Below, one piece after another: positions 28,410 through 36,687 of a DNA stretch of 64,000 bases. The stretch covers positions 620,001-684,000 of the forward strand of contig NZ_MDGQ01000003.1 of the NCBI RefSeq assembly GCF_001747105.1, read 5' to 3'. How positions within the stretch are numbered: the first letter of the stretch is position 1; each line of letters starts with the position of its first letter. The DNA is from Roseivirga misakiensis. Lineage in GTDB: Bacteria; Bacteroidota; Bacteroidia; Cytophagales; Cyclobacteriaceae. The translations under genes were made by a program, and so were the position numbers. The notes beneath the pieces are model-generated. The model made no database searches. It was not told where the DNA came from and worked only from the letters and a program-made list of their open reading frames with translations.

Positions 28410-29104
28410 TCTTGCAACGCATTAATTAGCTTTCGTGAGTCTGCATATTTGAATTCGCTTACCTCAATCTGGTTCAAAATTTCTATAGCAGAATTAACGT
28501 CGCCGACTTGCCAATAAGCCAATCCTAGATACCATTTTATCTGCTGGTAATATTTATTTAGGGAGTCTTTATTCAATTCCTCAAGTATTTGAACTGCCTC
28601 AATTGATCTTGAACTTCCAAGGGCGCTAATGGCCAAATAAAATTTAAGCTCATTATTTAGACTGTCAATTTGTTCCAAAGCAACATATGCCTTATTGTAA
28701 TCTCTAATACTATATGCCTCTAATCCCACTGAATAGTCTGTGGAATCTGATTCTCGCAAGGTTACATATTGGTCGAAATGATTAAAGTAATCTATAAAAT
28801 TTGGTTGAGAAGGCTTTAAAAGAAGATAAGAAAATGACACAAGTAGAACTAATGTAGCTGCTGCCGACCATAACTTGAGTCTAAAATTCCGACTCGTTTT
28901 ATTGGCTACTTGTAGGTGAATACTCTTGAAACTCTTCTCTAAATCCAACGCCTTTAATTGAATAGTAAGGTTCTCGAAATCTTCCAAAGCGATCTTGAGT
29001 TCCTCCTCAGAAACCGGCATACCATCATAATTGAGCACCCTCTCAGAAGATATCTCTCCATTCTTGAATTTTTCAAGCAACCTTATATCAATCTTCTCAT
29101 TCAT
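28406..29104 (-). CDS. Membrane TPR protein coupled to ECF sigma, candidate anti-sigma factor
   Basis: I choose the ATG at 29104 (MNEKIDIRLL), which overlaps the sigma gene's last codons by eight bases; a longer in-frame start at 29128 lies inside the sigma gene. The 232-residue product has a helical cytosolic N-terminus of about 78 residues, one transmembrane helix (about 79-97, LWSAAATLVLLVSFSYLLL), and a C-terminal region of TPR-like repeats (AYVALEQIDSLN, GLAYWQVGDVNSAIEIL). This layout and the coupling match sigma/anti-sigma pairs. No HxxxCxxC zinc motif of the classic ZAS domain is present, so the function is inferred. Confidence 0.78.
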   Translation of the reverse strand: MNEKIDIRLLEKFKNGEISSERVLNYDGMPVSEEELKIALEDFENLTIQLKALDLEKSFKSIHLQVANKTSRNFRLKLWSAAATLVLLVSFSYLLLKPSQPNFIDYFNHFDQYVTLRESDSTDYSVGLEAYSIRDYNKAYVALEQIDSLNNELKFYLAISALGSSRSIEAVQILEELNKDSLNKYYQQIKWYLGLAYWQVGDVNSAIEILNQIEVSEFKYADSRKLINALQD

Positions 29105-29675
29105 TTTCAGAAAAGTCGGATCTTTCAAGCTTATGTTTATTTACTAATTCAATCAAGCCTTTTAAGCACCTGTACTTTTTATTTTTCATTGCTGCTTCAC
29201 TTCCTAAACCGTACTTTTTTGTCAATTCAGCCATAGATGTTTTTAAGAAATAAAAATCCTCGAGAATCCTTTTACAGGAATCTCCTAACAACTTAAGAAC
29301 CTTTTTTAGTTTCTTGTGCGAGGCTAATATATCGTCTTCTTCAAAATAGTCTTGTTTGTCATCCAAGCTTGTGAAAATTGACAACCTTCTCTTCTTTAGT
29401 TCTTTAAGCCAAAGGTTTCGTGCAATTGAAAACAAATAGCCCCCTATGCTCCCATCCAAAAAATACCGGCCTTTTTGCACTTTGATAAAAAAAATGATCA
29501 AGGTCTCTTGAAATACCTCCTCCGCATAAGAGTCAGTTCCACTATTAGAGTTAACAAACTTTCTAATAGGTTGATAATTCCGACTGTAGAGATTGTAAAA
29601 GGCCTTGTCAACCTTCTTTTTCTCATCTGACTTAATCAAATCAACTATGTCTATATCGGACAAAACCTCCTTCAA
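29097..29675 (-). CDS. ECF-type RNA polymerase sigma factor
   Basis: A 192-residue sigma-70 family protein with region 2 (FYNLYSRNYQPIRKFV, YAEEVFQETLIIFF, GYLFSIARNLWLKELKK) and region 4 (LTKKYGLGSEAAMKNKKYRCL). No ATG exists at the N-terminus: upstream an in-frame TAA closes the frame, and TTG at 29675 is the best start, as in the other sigma gene here. The downstream gene overlaps its end. The gene ends beside the CHAT protease gene in convergent orientation. Confidence 0.93.
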   Translation of the reverse strand: MKEVLSDIDIVDLIKSDEKKKVDKAFYNLYSRNYQPIRKFVNSNSGTDSYAEEVFQETLIIFFIKVQKGRYFLDGSIGGYLFSIARNLWLKELKKRRLSIFTSLDDKQDYFEEDDILASHKKLKKVLKLLGDSCKRILEDFYFLKTSMAELTKKYGLGSEAAMKNKKYRCLKGLIELVNKHKLERSDFSENE

Positions 29676-29858
29676 ATTAATTATTTACGAGCACCTATAA
29701 GAATATCTCAAATCACGATTTAGCTGGAATTGAAAGATTATTAAAAAAATCTTAAAAAAAAACATCAGTTCGTGATGACCTTTTGCTGAAGCTGAGAATA
29801 TACCTATAAACCTGATAGATATTAAAGTTTCAATCAGTAAGTCACTTTAAAAACACAC

Positions 29859-30344
29859 ATGAATAAATCTAGCTTACATAAACATATACCTATTGTGGTA
29901 CTAATAGTAGTTCTGGTTACTAGTTGCAATAATCAGAAAAAAATAATTAGTGAATTGGGTTCAGTACTTCAAAATAAATCATCTAAACTCGGAATTGACT
30001 TTAACAAGAAAGAAGTCCTCGTCATCATTCCAAGAACTGGCTGCTCTGATTGTATAGGTACAGCAGACCTTTACTACAAAGAAGCATCCTACGACCCTTC
30101 AAGAATTCAATTTGTTTTTACAAGAATCCAGTCAGTAAAAACACTTAAAATAAGAATGGGAAAAGATATTGTCAGAAAAGAATTTGTGCATATAGATTCT
30201 GAAAGTCGCTTTTCAACAGGGAAACTTCATTCCATTTATCCCTTGATAGTCCGCCTTGAGGAAGGCGAAATAAAAGGCATTGAATACCTATCACCTGATA
30301 AAAAAAATCTGATTGATGAATTACGTGATAGGGTATCACTATAA
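29859..30344 (+). CDS. Thioredoxin-like lipoprotein with CxxC motif
   Basis: A 161-residue lipoprotein: the signal peptide ends VLVTSC with the lipid-carrying Cys at residue 23. A strand (EVLVIIPRTG) leads into Cys62-Ser-Asp-Cys65, placed as a redox-active CxxC after the first strand of a thioredoxin-like fold. The late segment YPLIVRLEEGEIKGIEYL could be the family's cis-Pro strand. I cannot assign a known family. It is divergent from the sigma gene (183 bases apart) and precedes the DUF4221 gene by 49 bases. It may make or break disulfides in the cysteine peptide at 31583; this is inference. Confidence 0.65.
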   Translation: MNKSSLHKHIPIVVLIVVLVTSCNNQKKIISELGSVLQNKSSKLGIDFNKKEVLVIIPRTGCSDCIGTADLYYKEASYDPSRIQFVFTRIQSVKTLKIRMGKDIVRKEFVHIDSESRFSTGKLHSIYPLIVRLEEGEIKGIEYLSPDKKNLIDELRDRVSL

Positions 30345-30393
30345 TCTCAAATTAGACTCGATTAGATGAACTATTAATTAATGTACCTATACA

Positions 30394-31557
30394 ATGAACC
30401 TAAATAGAATAAAAACATTGATTCTTGGCATAGCAGTCATTTTCGTAAGCATATCAAGTTGCGCAAGAAATTCCGAAGTCGATGAATATATCGACCCAGA
30501 GTTAACCCATACTCTTCAGAAAATTGGGGAATATGAAATTCCAGTTGACAGCATGACAACAACAAATTTCATACACTATCAGCACATTCAAGAAGGAGGG
30601 AAAGAATACTTTTCAATGTTGAACAACATCAAACAAGAAATCAACTTTTATGATGTTAAAAAACGAGAATTAGCATTCAAAATCCCGCTTATTATTGAAG
30701 GACCAAATGGAGTCGGGAATTTAGATGGCTTCAATTCAGGATATTATGTTCACAACCTAGACTCAATATTTGTACTAAACAGAAATAGAAGAGAATTTTT
30801 TCTCATTAATCGTCAATCAGAACTCATAAACAGCTTTGACGCATTCAGAGACAAAGACGTTCCCTCAGCAGTGATAGCCCCTTTTGCCCCAATGATTGTT
30901 CACAACGACGAAGCAATTCTGTTAAACATTCAGAATGGCATGAAATACTTTTCACGGAACAAAAGCTATAGAACTGACTATGCAACGAAAGTCGGATTGA
31001 CTAACCGTGATACTGAGTATTTTCTTTCCTATCCGGACATATTCACCACTGGTTCTTGGGGATTTGACCTTCACAGAATCTCATGGGCATTTGACCTAGA
31101 ACGGGAAAGAATTTTAGTTGGCTATCCATTAGATCATAATATTTATACACTCGATTTTGATGGAAGACTCTTAGAGAAAGCTCCCGCCAGAATTGAATCC
31201 GTCAAGAATGTTATATCTATCTCGAAACGTCAATTCAAATCAAAAAGTGGCCCACTCGAATATTATTTAGAACAGCCGAGGTATGGCCAAGTATTTTTTG
31301 ATTCTAAGCGAAGAATTATTCTCAGGGACTATACAACTGGTGTATCAGTAGAAAAACAAAAACAAGGAATTATTCAAGGTGAAAGGGTATTGGTAATTCT
31401 CGATGAAAATTTAAAGAAAACAGCTGAAGTAAAAGAGACCTCTCTTGGAATGATGGTTCTCTTCTTTAATGAGGATGGGTTACATAAGTATATTCCTTCT
31501 GACGATGAGAACAAGCTGAAATTTGAACTGTATGACTACGTAGTGATTAATAAATAA
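30394..31557 (+). CDS. DUF4221-type lipoprotein (likely beta-propeller)
   Basis: A 387-residue lipoprotein with lipobox Cys at residue 23 (VSISSC). The body has repeating strand-rich units (FYDVKKRELAFKIPL, YVHNLDSIFVLNRNRREFF, LVGYPLDHNIYTLDFDG) and resembles DUF4221, a Bacteroidota family grouped with six-bladed propeller lipoproteins. Related propeller lipoproteins are often encoded beside very short secreted peptides, and here a 73-residue peptide gene follows 25 bases later. No catalytic motif is visible. Confidence 0.75.
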   Translation: MNLNRIKTLILGIAVIFVSISSCARNSEVDEYIDPELTHTLQKIGEYEIPVDSMTTTNFIHYQHIQEGGKEYFSMLNNIKQEINFYDVKKRELAFKIPLIIEGPNGVGNLDGFNSGYYVHNLDSIFVLNRNRREFFLINRQSELINSFDAFRDKDVPSAVIAPFAPMIVHNDEAILLNIQNGMKYFSRNKSYRTDYATKVGLTNRDTEYFLSYPDIFTTGSWGFDLHRISWAFDLERERILVGYPLDHNIYTLDFDGRLLEKAPARIESVKNVISISKRQFKSKSGPLEYYLEQPRYGQVFFDSKRRIILRDYTTGVSVEKQKQGIIQGERVLVILDENLKKTAEVKETSLGMMVLFFNEDGLHKYIPSDDENKLKFELYDYVVINK

Positions 31558-31582
31558 ATGTTAAATCTTAATTAAAATTAAA

Positions 31583-31804
31583 ATGAAAAAGTTTTTAAGT
31601 ACACTAATGGTATCAGCAGCTATGGTTGCGATAATTAACCCTTTATCAGCACAAAACTGCGATTGGGAGCCAGAATTAGAAACAGTGCTATATGGTAAAT
31701 GCATCAACCTTATTGGGCCAGGTGGCACTATGGGTTATTATTGTGACACAATAGCTTTTGGCGAAAATGGTGCTGATTGTACCAAAAATAACCCTTGGTA
31801 TTAA
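31583..31804 (+). CDS. Small secreted peptide with four cysteines
   Basis: A 73-residue precursor. Residues 1-23 form a signal peptide ending PLSAQ, leaving a mature peptide of about 50 residues with Cys26, Cys40, Cys54 and Cys66, spaced 14, 14 and 12. Gly and acidic residues are common (GPGGTMGYY, FGENGADC) and it ends NNPWY. The four cysteines could form two disulfides. It is the last gene of the 29859-31804 run and is followed by a strong terminator. It does not carry the NVEALA motif of the known small peptides next to propeller lipoproteins. Confidence 0.65.
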   Translation: MKKFLSTLMVSAAMVAIINPLSAQNCDWEPELETVLYGKCINLIGPGGTMGYYCDTIAFGENGADCTKNNPWY

Positions 31805-31815
31805 TAGAAAAGTAT

Positions 31816-31847
31816 AAAAAGGGTGTCTCAATGAGACACCCTTTTTT
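31816..31847 (+). terminator. Strong rho-independent terminator
   Basis: GGGTGTCTC at 31821-31829 pairs perfectly with GAGACACCC at 31833-31841 across a three-base loop, and A-run and T-run flank the stem. It ends the DUF4221/peptide unit and, being symmetrical, may also serve the minus-strand YbjQ gene. Confidence 0.9.
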
Positions 31848-31870
31848 AGGATAGAAAATATTTATACCTC

Positions 31871-32191
31871 TTATTGGTATGTGACAGCGGTTCCACTTGC
31901 AGTTACCATCAGCATACTGCTGCTCTGACCGATGGTTTCATAATCCAAATCGATGCCGATAACGGCATTTGCCCCAAGTGATCTTGCATGATGCTCAAGT
32001 TCCATCATTGCATTTTCTTTCGCTTCACGAAGCACACGCTCATATGAGCCTGATCGTCCACCAACCAGGTCGGTAATGCTCGCGAAAATATCTTTAAAAA
32101 GGTTGGCACCAATAATTGCCTCACCTGTAATTACTCCATGGTAGTTGGTTACCACATGGCCTTCAATTGTATTAGTTGTCGTTAGTATCAT
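31871..32191 (-). CDS. YbjQ/UPF0145 family protein
   Basis: A 106-residue protein of the YbjQ (heavy-metal-binding domain) family. The start [12 protein letters not shown], then [29 protein letters not shown] and the end with [15 protein letters not shown] are typical. The family forms pentamers; its biological role is not known. It is transcribed towards the peptide terminator and stands alone. Confidence 0.92.
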   Translation of the reverse strand: MILTTTNTIEGHVVTNYHGVITGEAIIGANLFKDIFASITDLVGGRSGSYERVLREAKENAMMELEHHARSLGANAVIGIDLDYETIGQSSSMLMVTASGTAVTYQ

Positions 32192-32227
32192 TAATATTTG
32201 AGTTTTTGAATTGAACCTGTTACCAAG

Positions 32228-32746
32228 TCACTTTTTGTTATTCGTGAATTGTTGAATTAAAGTTTGATACTCAGGATAAACGGATGACAGACCCTCCCGA
32301 TCGGCTAATTCAAAATCCTGAAATTCAAAACCAGGTGCTACAGTACAACCCACTAGAATATATTCGGATGCGATAACTTCGGCTGCAAACCAATGACCTC
32401 TGGGGATCGTCATTTGAAGTGAGTCTCCTGAGGTTAAATCGCTTCCTATTCTTTTAGAAGATAGTTTGCCTTCAGGCGATATCATATGGATTATAGCGCT
32501 ACCACCTTGATGATAATGCCAGATTTCATCAGAATTCAATCGGTGAAAGTTGGAGACGCTATCTGTAGTCAATAAAAAATAAATTGATGTTCCAAAAACA
32601 CGATCTGCTTGATATCGCTCAGGTAAATCCTCCTTTTTTATCGCTTCTTCAGATCGATAAGTTTCGTTAAAATAGCCTCCTTCAGGGTGTGCCTGTAGCC
32701 GAAGTTGCTCGATCCAATAATTAGCTGATTTCTCGCTCATATGCAT
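32228..32746 (-). CDS. Cupin-domain (DUF985/ YML079w-like) protein
   Basis: A 172-residue cupin. HPEGGYFNETYRS and the metal-site-like IWHYHQGGSAIIHMI followed by a second strand set (RGHWFAAEVI, GCTVAPGFEFQDFE) match the DUF985 family. ATGs at 32746 and 32740 are both possible starts; either overlaps the end of the upstream kinase gene. The family has no settled function. It is the last gene of a three-gene run with the kinase and nucleotidyltransferase. Confidence 0.88.
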   Translation of the reverse strand: MHMSEKSANYWIEQLRLQAHPEGGYFNETYRSEEAIKKEDLPERYQADRVFGTSIYFLLTTDSVSNFHRLNSDEIWHYHQGGSAIIHMISPEGKLSSKRIGSDLTSGDSLQMTIPRGHWFAAEVIASEYILVGCTVAPGFEFQDFELADREGLSSVYPEYQTLIQQFTNNKK

Positions 32747-33743
32747 TCATTTTTTCTAGTAGTGTCATTTGATTCTGTGCCCTAACTAAGTTCTCCTTTT
32801 GGAAAGTCGTCTTAAAATAAATATCTCCATTGATGTAATCGGTAAGAAACCTCACAGCCATCATATAGGTCATGTATTGGCCACCAAAGAAGAGGTGTTC
32901 AATTTCTAGATTCTTTAATACAGGTGACGCCGTTTTCAGAAAGTTCTCTTTAAGGGTTTCGAAAAACTCAGGCCTAAACTGAATTTTTGATGTGTCTGAC
33001 TCATTTTCAGCAGCGTTGGACACTGTTGTGCGCATTAAATCGCCAAAATCATATAAAACTGAACCTGGACCGACGGTGTCTAAATCGATTACTTTTTGAA
33101 ATGAAGCATCTGATTTAGCCAAAAGACTGTTGTTGAGCTTTGTATCATTGTGACACAGCCTTACAGGCAAACCATCAGCTTTGAGGGCTTTCATTTTATT
33201 GGAAATAGCGCGGTTGTTGATCACCTTACTCGAAAAATCACGAACCTCATTGCATCTACCAAACAAGTCACTCTTCAAGGCTTGATCCAATTGTGTCAGC
33301 CTCCATTCAAGGTCATGAAAGCGTGGAATTACTTCATGAAATTGATCTACTTGGCAGGTATCAGTAAACGCAGTAAAAGATCCAAAACCTTCTGCAGCGG
33401 CCGCAACCTCGGCCAAACTATCTGCAGTTTGAGGTGAGTATGCATCTGCCAAAAACAAAGTCAGTCGCCAAAGGCCTGACTCGTTTCGGTAATGATAGGC
33501 TCCACCGTCAGTTTTAAAATGGTCGACAAAAAGTGAAGATTTCTGTCGTAATAAATGATCAAGATTATGCTCTATGTAATGAGCATTTGTGAAAACATTC
33601 TCGTTGAGCCTTTGAAGCAAATATTCATCGCCACCAACTCTAATGCGATAGGTATCATTGATATGACCAGAACCAAAAAGAGCAATCTCATCGACTGCTC
33701 CTTTAATATTAAATGCTTTAACTGCCTCTTTAGCGGCTTTCAT
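32721..33743 (-). CDS. Aminoglycoside-phosphotransferase-like sugar kinase
   Basis: A 340-residue APH-fold kinase. The catalytic loop is LCHNDTKLNNSLL and the metal-binding segment is VIDLDTVGPGSVLYDFGD. The early GSGHINDTYRI and YLLQRLNENVF match N-acetylhexosamine 1-kinase (NahK)-like proteins. The upstream gene is a sugar-1-phosphate nucleotidyltransferase overlapping by one base (TAATG), which supports a kinase acting on the anomeric carbon of a hexose or hexosamine. The precise sugar is unknown. Confidence 0.85.
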   Translation of the reverse strand: MKAAKEAVKAFNIKGAVDEIALFGSGHINDTYRIRVGGDEYLLQRLNENVFTNAHYIEHNLDHLLRQKSSLFVDHFKTDGGAYHYRNESGLWRLTLFLADAYSPQTADSLAEVAAAAEGFGSFTAFTDTCQVDQFHEVIPRFHDLEWRLTQLDQALKSDLFGRCNEVRDFSSKVINNRAISNKMKALKADGLPVRLCHNDTKLNNSLLAKSDASFQKVIDLDTVGPGSVLYDFGDLMRTTVSNAAENESDTSKIQFRPEFFETLKENFLKTASPVLKNLEIEHLFFGGQYMTYMMAVRFLTDYINGDIYFKTTFQKENLVRAQNQMTLLEKMNAYEREIS

Positions 33744-34633
33744 TACTTTACTTCCTTCGGATAAACGCCGTCAGCAATCATTTGATTGATACCATTTACC
33801 ACATGTGGTTTATCTTCTTGATAGGTGACGCCTAGCCATGAAGCAGATGTAGGTACCACTTTCACTGTAGCCTTTCCTTCTTTCATAAGATTATCGACCT
33901 CAACTGGAATAAAACACTCCGCCTTAGGATCTTCATTATTATGCTTTACAAATTCAATGAATTTTTCTTCAAAAAGAGGTAAAACAGATGCAGGGAATCC
34001 CCAAAAGTTCATGGAAACGTAGGTATCTGGCTTAAGTGTATGCTTAACCCCATCCTCTTCATAGGAAATCTCATCACCATCTTTACCAATGGCAAGGGTT
34101 TCTTTGATACCAGTTAAATTCATGGCTTCATCCACTTGACAAACTCCTCTATTTACGGTTCCATGATCGGAAAGTGTGTTTACTAATTCATACCCCATAA
34201 TGAGGTGCTCGTTTTCCTTTAAACCTTTAATGGCAGTCACTGCTTCACCGAAGGACTCGGTTCCATAGTAATCATCTGCATTAATCACCAAGAATGGCTC
34301 ATTAATGAGGTGCTTCGCTGCTAGAATCGCGTGAGTAGTTCCCCAAGGCTTTTTTCTATTGCTTTCGTAAGCCGCAGTATGCTCAGTATACTCATTCTGG
34401 AAAGCGTATTCCATTTTTATTTTACCCTGAAACCTTTCTGCATAATGTGACTCGAAGGCTTCCTTTAAATCAGTTCTAATGATGAATACTACTTTGGTAA
34501 ATCCAGCATTGATAGCATCATGAATGGAATAGTCCATGATGATTTCACCATTCGGTCCAATACCGTCTAATTGTTTGTTTCCTCCATATCGACTCCCCAT
34601 TCCGGCGGCCAGCACTACTAAAGTCAAATCCAT
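33743..34633 (-). CDS. Sugar-phosphate nucleotidyltransferase-like protein
   Basis: A 296-residue NTP-transferase. The nucleotide loop is LAAGMGSRYGGNKQLDGIGP, and VINADDYYG provides the metal-binding Asp residues. It resembles glucose-1-phosphate or N-acetylhexosamine-1-phosphate transferases. Together with the adjacent kinase it could turn a free sugar into NDP-sugar. It is divergent from the symporter gene, with a 21-base inverted repeat between them. Confidence 0.87.
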   Translation of the reverse strand: MDLTLVVLAAGMGSRYGGNKQLDGIGPNGEIIMDYSIHDAINAGFTKVVFIIRTDLKEAFESHYAERFQGKIKMEYAFQNEYTEHTAAYESNRKKPWGTTHAILAAKHLINEPFLVINADDYYGTESFGEAVTAIKGLKENEHLIMGYELVNTLSDHGTVNRGVCQVDEAMNLTGIKETLAIGKDGDEISYEEDGVKHTLKPDTYVSMNFWGFPASVLPLFEEKFIEFVKHNNEDPKAECFIPVEVDNLMKEGKATVKVVPTSASWLGVTYQEDKPHVVNGINQMIADGVYPKEVK

Positions 34634-34668
34634 AATTTCGTCCTAAAATTCTTTATATATTGGTGGGT

Positions 34669-34689
34669 CGAAGTTGACGAAAAACTTCG
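34669..34689. promoter_or_regulatory. Inverted repeat in the divergent nucleotidyltransferase/symporter promoter region
   Basis: CGAAGTT at 34669-34675 faces AACTTCG at 34683-34689 with seven bases between. It lies 36 bases from one start codon (34633) and 29 bases from the other (34718). An operator shared by both directions is plausible; there is no terminator-like T-run. Confidence 0.4.
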
Positions 34690-34717
34690 CGGAAGTCAAT
34701 TTAACTTTTGATTAAAT

Positions 34718-36502
34718 ATGAATCTCTCATCTCTTGACCTGACCATCATTATTCTATTTTTTGTGGTCTTCTTGGTCATAGGGCTATTCGTTTCGAAAAA
34801 AGCTGGCTCTAGTTCAAAGGAATTTTTTCTCTCTGGCCGAAATATGCCTTGGTGGCTTTTAGGAATTTCTATGGTAGCCACAACCTTTTCTGCGGATACA
34901 CCTAACCTCGTGGCTGATATTGTCCGTCAGAACGGTGTTGCTGGAAACTGGGTTTGGTGGGCATTTCTAATTACAGGTATGCTCACCGTTTTTGTTTATG
35001 CCAAACTATGGAGAAAATCGGGGGTTTTAACTGATTTAGAGTTTTATGAAAAACGTTATAGCGGTAAAGAGGCTGCATTCTTAAGAGGTTTTAGAGCCAT
35101 TTACCTTGGAGTTTTCTTTAATATTATGATCATGGCTTCCGTTTGTTTGGCAGCCATTAAGATTGGCGAGGTTATGTTTGATCTCGAACCTTGGAAAACT
35201 GTTGTTTATGCGTCTTTAATCACGGTGGCTTATAGCTCGTTAGGCGGATTGCGCGGTGTAATACTTACCGATTTTCTACAATTCATAGTCGCTATGGTCG
35301 GCTCAATTGCAGCGGCGATTTATATCGTGAATCTGCCTGAAATCGGAGGCCTAACTGCTTTAGTTGAAAGACCAGAAATCGCGTCGAAACTCAGTATTAT
35401 CCCAGATATTAATAATCGAGAACTGTTTATTTCACTATTAGTTATACCGATCGCTGTGCAGTGGTGGAGTGTTTGGTATCCTGGGTCTGAACCAGGTGGT
35501 GGCGGCTATATCGCGCAACGTATGTTATCGGCGAAGAACGAGAAGAATGCTGTTTCCGCTACACTTTTATTCAATATCACGCATTATGCATTAAGGCCGT
35601 GGCCATGGATAATCATTGCCTTAGCTTCATTGGTCGTTTACCCAGATTTAGCTTCCATTCAAACGGCTTTCCCAAATGTATCGCCCGATAAACTCGGAAA
35701 CGACTTAGGTTACTCTGCAATGCTACTCTCCTTACCTAAAGGCTTGCTCGGCATAGTGGTTGCCTCGCTGATTGCGGCATTTATGTCCACCATTTCAACG
35801 CATTTGAATTGGGGCTCATCATATGTAGTATTTGATTTTTATCAGCGATTTGTAAAACCTGAAGCAACAGATAAGGAATTAGTACGTGTCGGACGATTTT
35901 CCACAGTCATTCTGATGGTACTTGCTGGGTTATTTGCCCTTGTATTGACTAATGCCTATCAGGCTTTCCAAATTCTGCTTTCCATCGGTGCTGGAACAGG
36001 TTCTATTTTTATTCTCAGATGGTTTTGGTGGAGAATTAATGCCTACTCTGAAATCACAGGCATGGTCGTCTCCTTTATCCTAGCGCTATTCTTAAATGTG
36101 GAGGGTTTTAGCCCTTCGGCACTTTTTGAATTGTCTAATGACTATAAATTGCTCATTAGTGTGGGGGTCACTACCATCGCTTGGGTTAGTGTTACCTTAA
36201 TGACTAAACCGACAGATCATAGTGTATTAGCATCTTTCTATAACAAAGTAAAGCCATACGGATCGGGATGGAATGGTTTTAAAATATTAGCTAAGCAAGG
36301 AAAAATCGATTTAGAAGAAGGAACTGGCAGACTTAGCATTGACATACTCGCCATGTTTCTGGGCATTATCATCGTTTACAGCGCCTTGTTCTCCACAGGG
36401 ATGTTTATTTATGGCAACTTGACAAATGGAGTTATTCTTTTAGTCATTTCACTCGGTGCGGCATTACTTTTAAAGAATACTTGGAAGAAGTTAAAGTTCT
36501 AG
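34718..36502 (+). CDS. Sodium/solute symporter (SSS family)
   Basis: A 594-residue inner-membrane protein with about 13-14 transmembrane helices. SGRNMPWWLLGISMVATTFSAD, SLGGLRGVILTDFLQF and SSTHLNWGSSY-like helix ends (ISTHLNWGSS) are typical of sodium/solute symporters (SGLT-like). The substrate may be a sugar, given the divergent kinase/nucleotidyltransferase genes, but cannot be read from sequence. The long non-hydrophobic stretch near residue 490-530 is a normal cytosolic loop. Confidence 0.93.
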   Translation: MNLSSLDLTIIILFFVVFLVIGLFVSKKAGSSSKEFFLSGRNMPWWLLGISMVATTFSADTPNLVADIVRQNGVAGNWVWWAFLITGMLTVFVYAKLWRKSGVLTDLEFYEKRYSGKEAAFLRGFRAIYLGVFFNIMIMASVCLAAIKIGEVMFDLEPWKTVVYASLITVAYSSLGGLRGVILTDFLQFIVAMVGSIAAAIYIVNLPEIGGLTALVERPEIASKLSIIPDINNRELFISLLVIPIAVQWWSVWYPGSEPGGGGYIAQRMLSAKNEKNAVSATLLFNITHYALRPWPWIIIALASLVVYPDLASIQTAFPNVSPDKLGNDLGYSAMLLSLPKGLLGIVVASLIAAFMSTISTHLNWGSSYVVFDFYQRFVKPEATDKELVRVGRFSTVILMVLAGLFALVLTNAYQAFQILLSIGAGTGSIFILRWFWWRINAYSEITGMVVSFILALFLNVEGFSPSALFELSNDYKLLISVGVTTIAWVSVTLMTKPTDHSVLASFYNKVKPYGSGWNGFKILAKQGKIDLEEGTGRLSIDILAMFLGIIIVYSALFSTGMFIYGNLTNGVILLVISLGAALLLKNTWKKLKF

Positions 36503-36516
36503 TCAGAACCTTTTTT
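36496..36516 (+). terminator. Possible terminator of the symporter gene
   Basis: GTTCT at 36496-36500 pairs with AGAAC at 36505-36509, followed by six T. The stem is only five bases and overlaps the stop codon, so it is weak. Confidence 0.4.
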
Positions 36517-36687
36517 GATCGGCTAATAGAGATGCACGCATCCATCATGTGAACTAAATCGTTCATTCACAGTAATTTAAAAATAGGCGAATATTAAATA
36601 ATTATTAAGGCCTTCTAGTACACTTGTTTGAATTGTTTTTTTCATAACTTAATTCAACGTTCTACCTAATAATGATCATCTCCTTAT

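Noticed and set aside
31583-31804. Reading the small peptide as a NVEALA-family peptide
   Set aside because: The position beside a propeller-type lipoprotein fits, but the NVEALA motif is absent.
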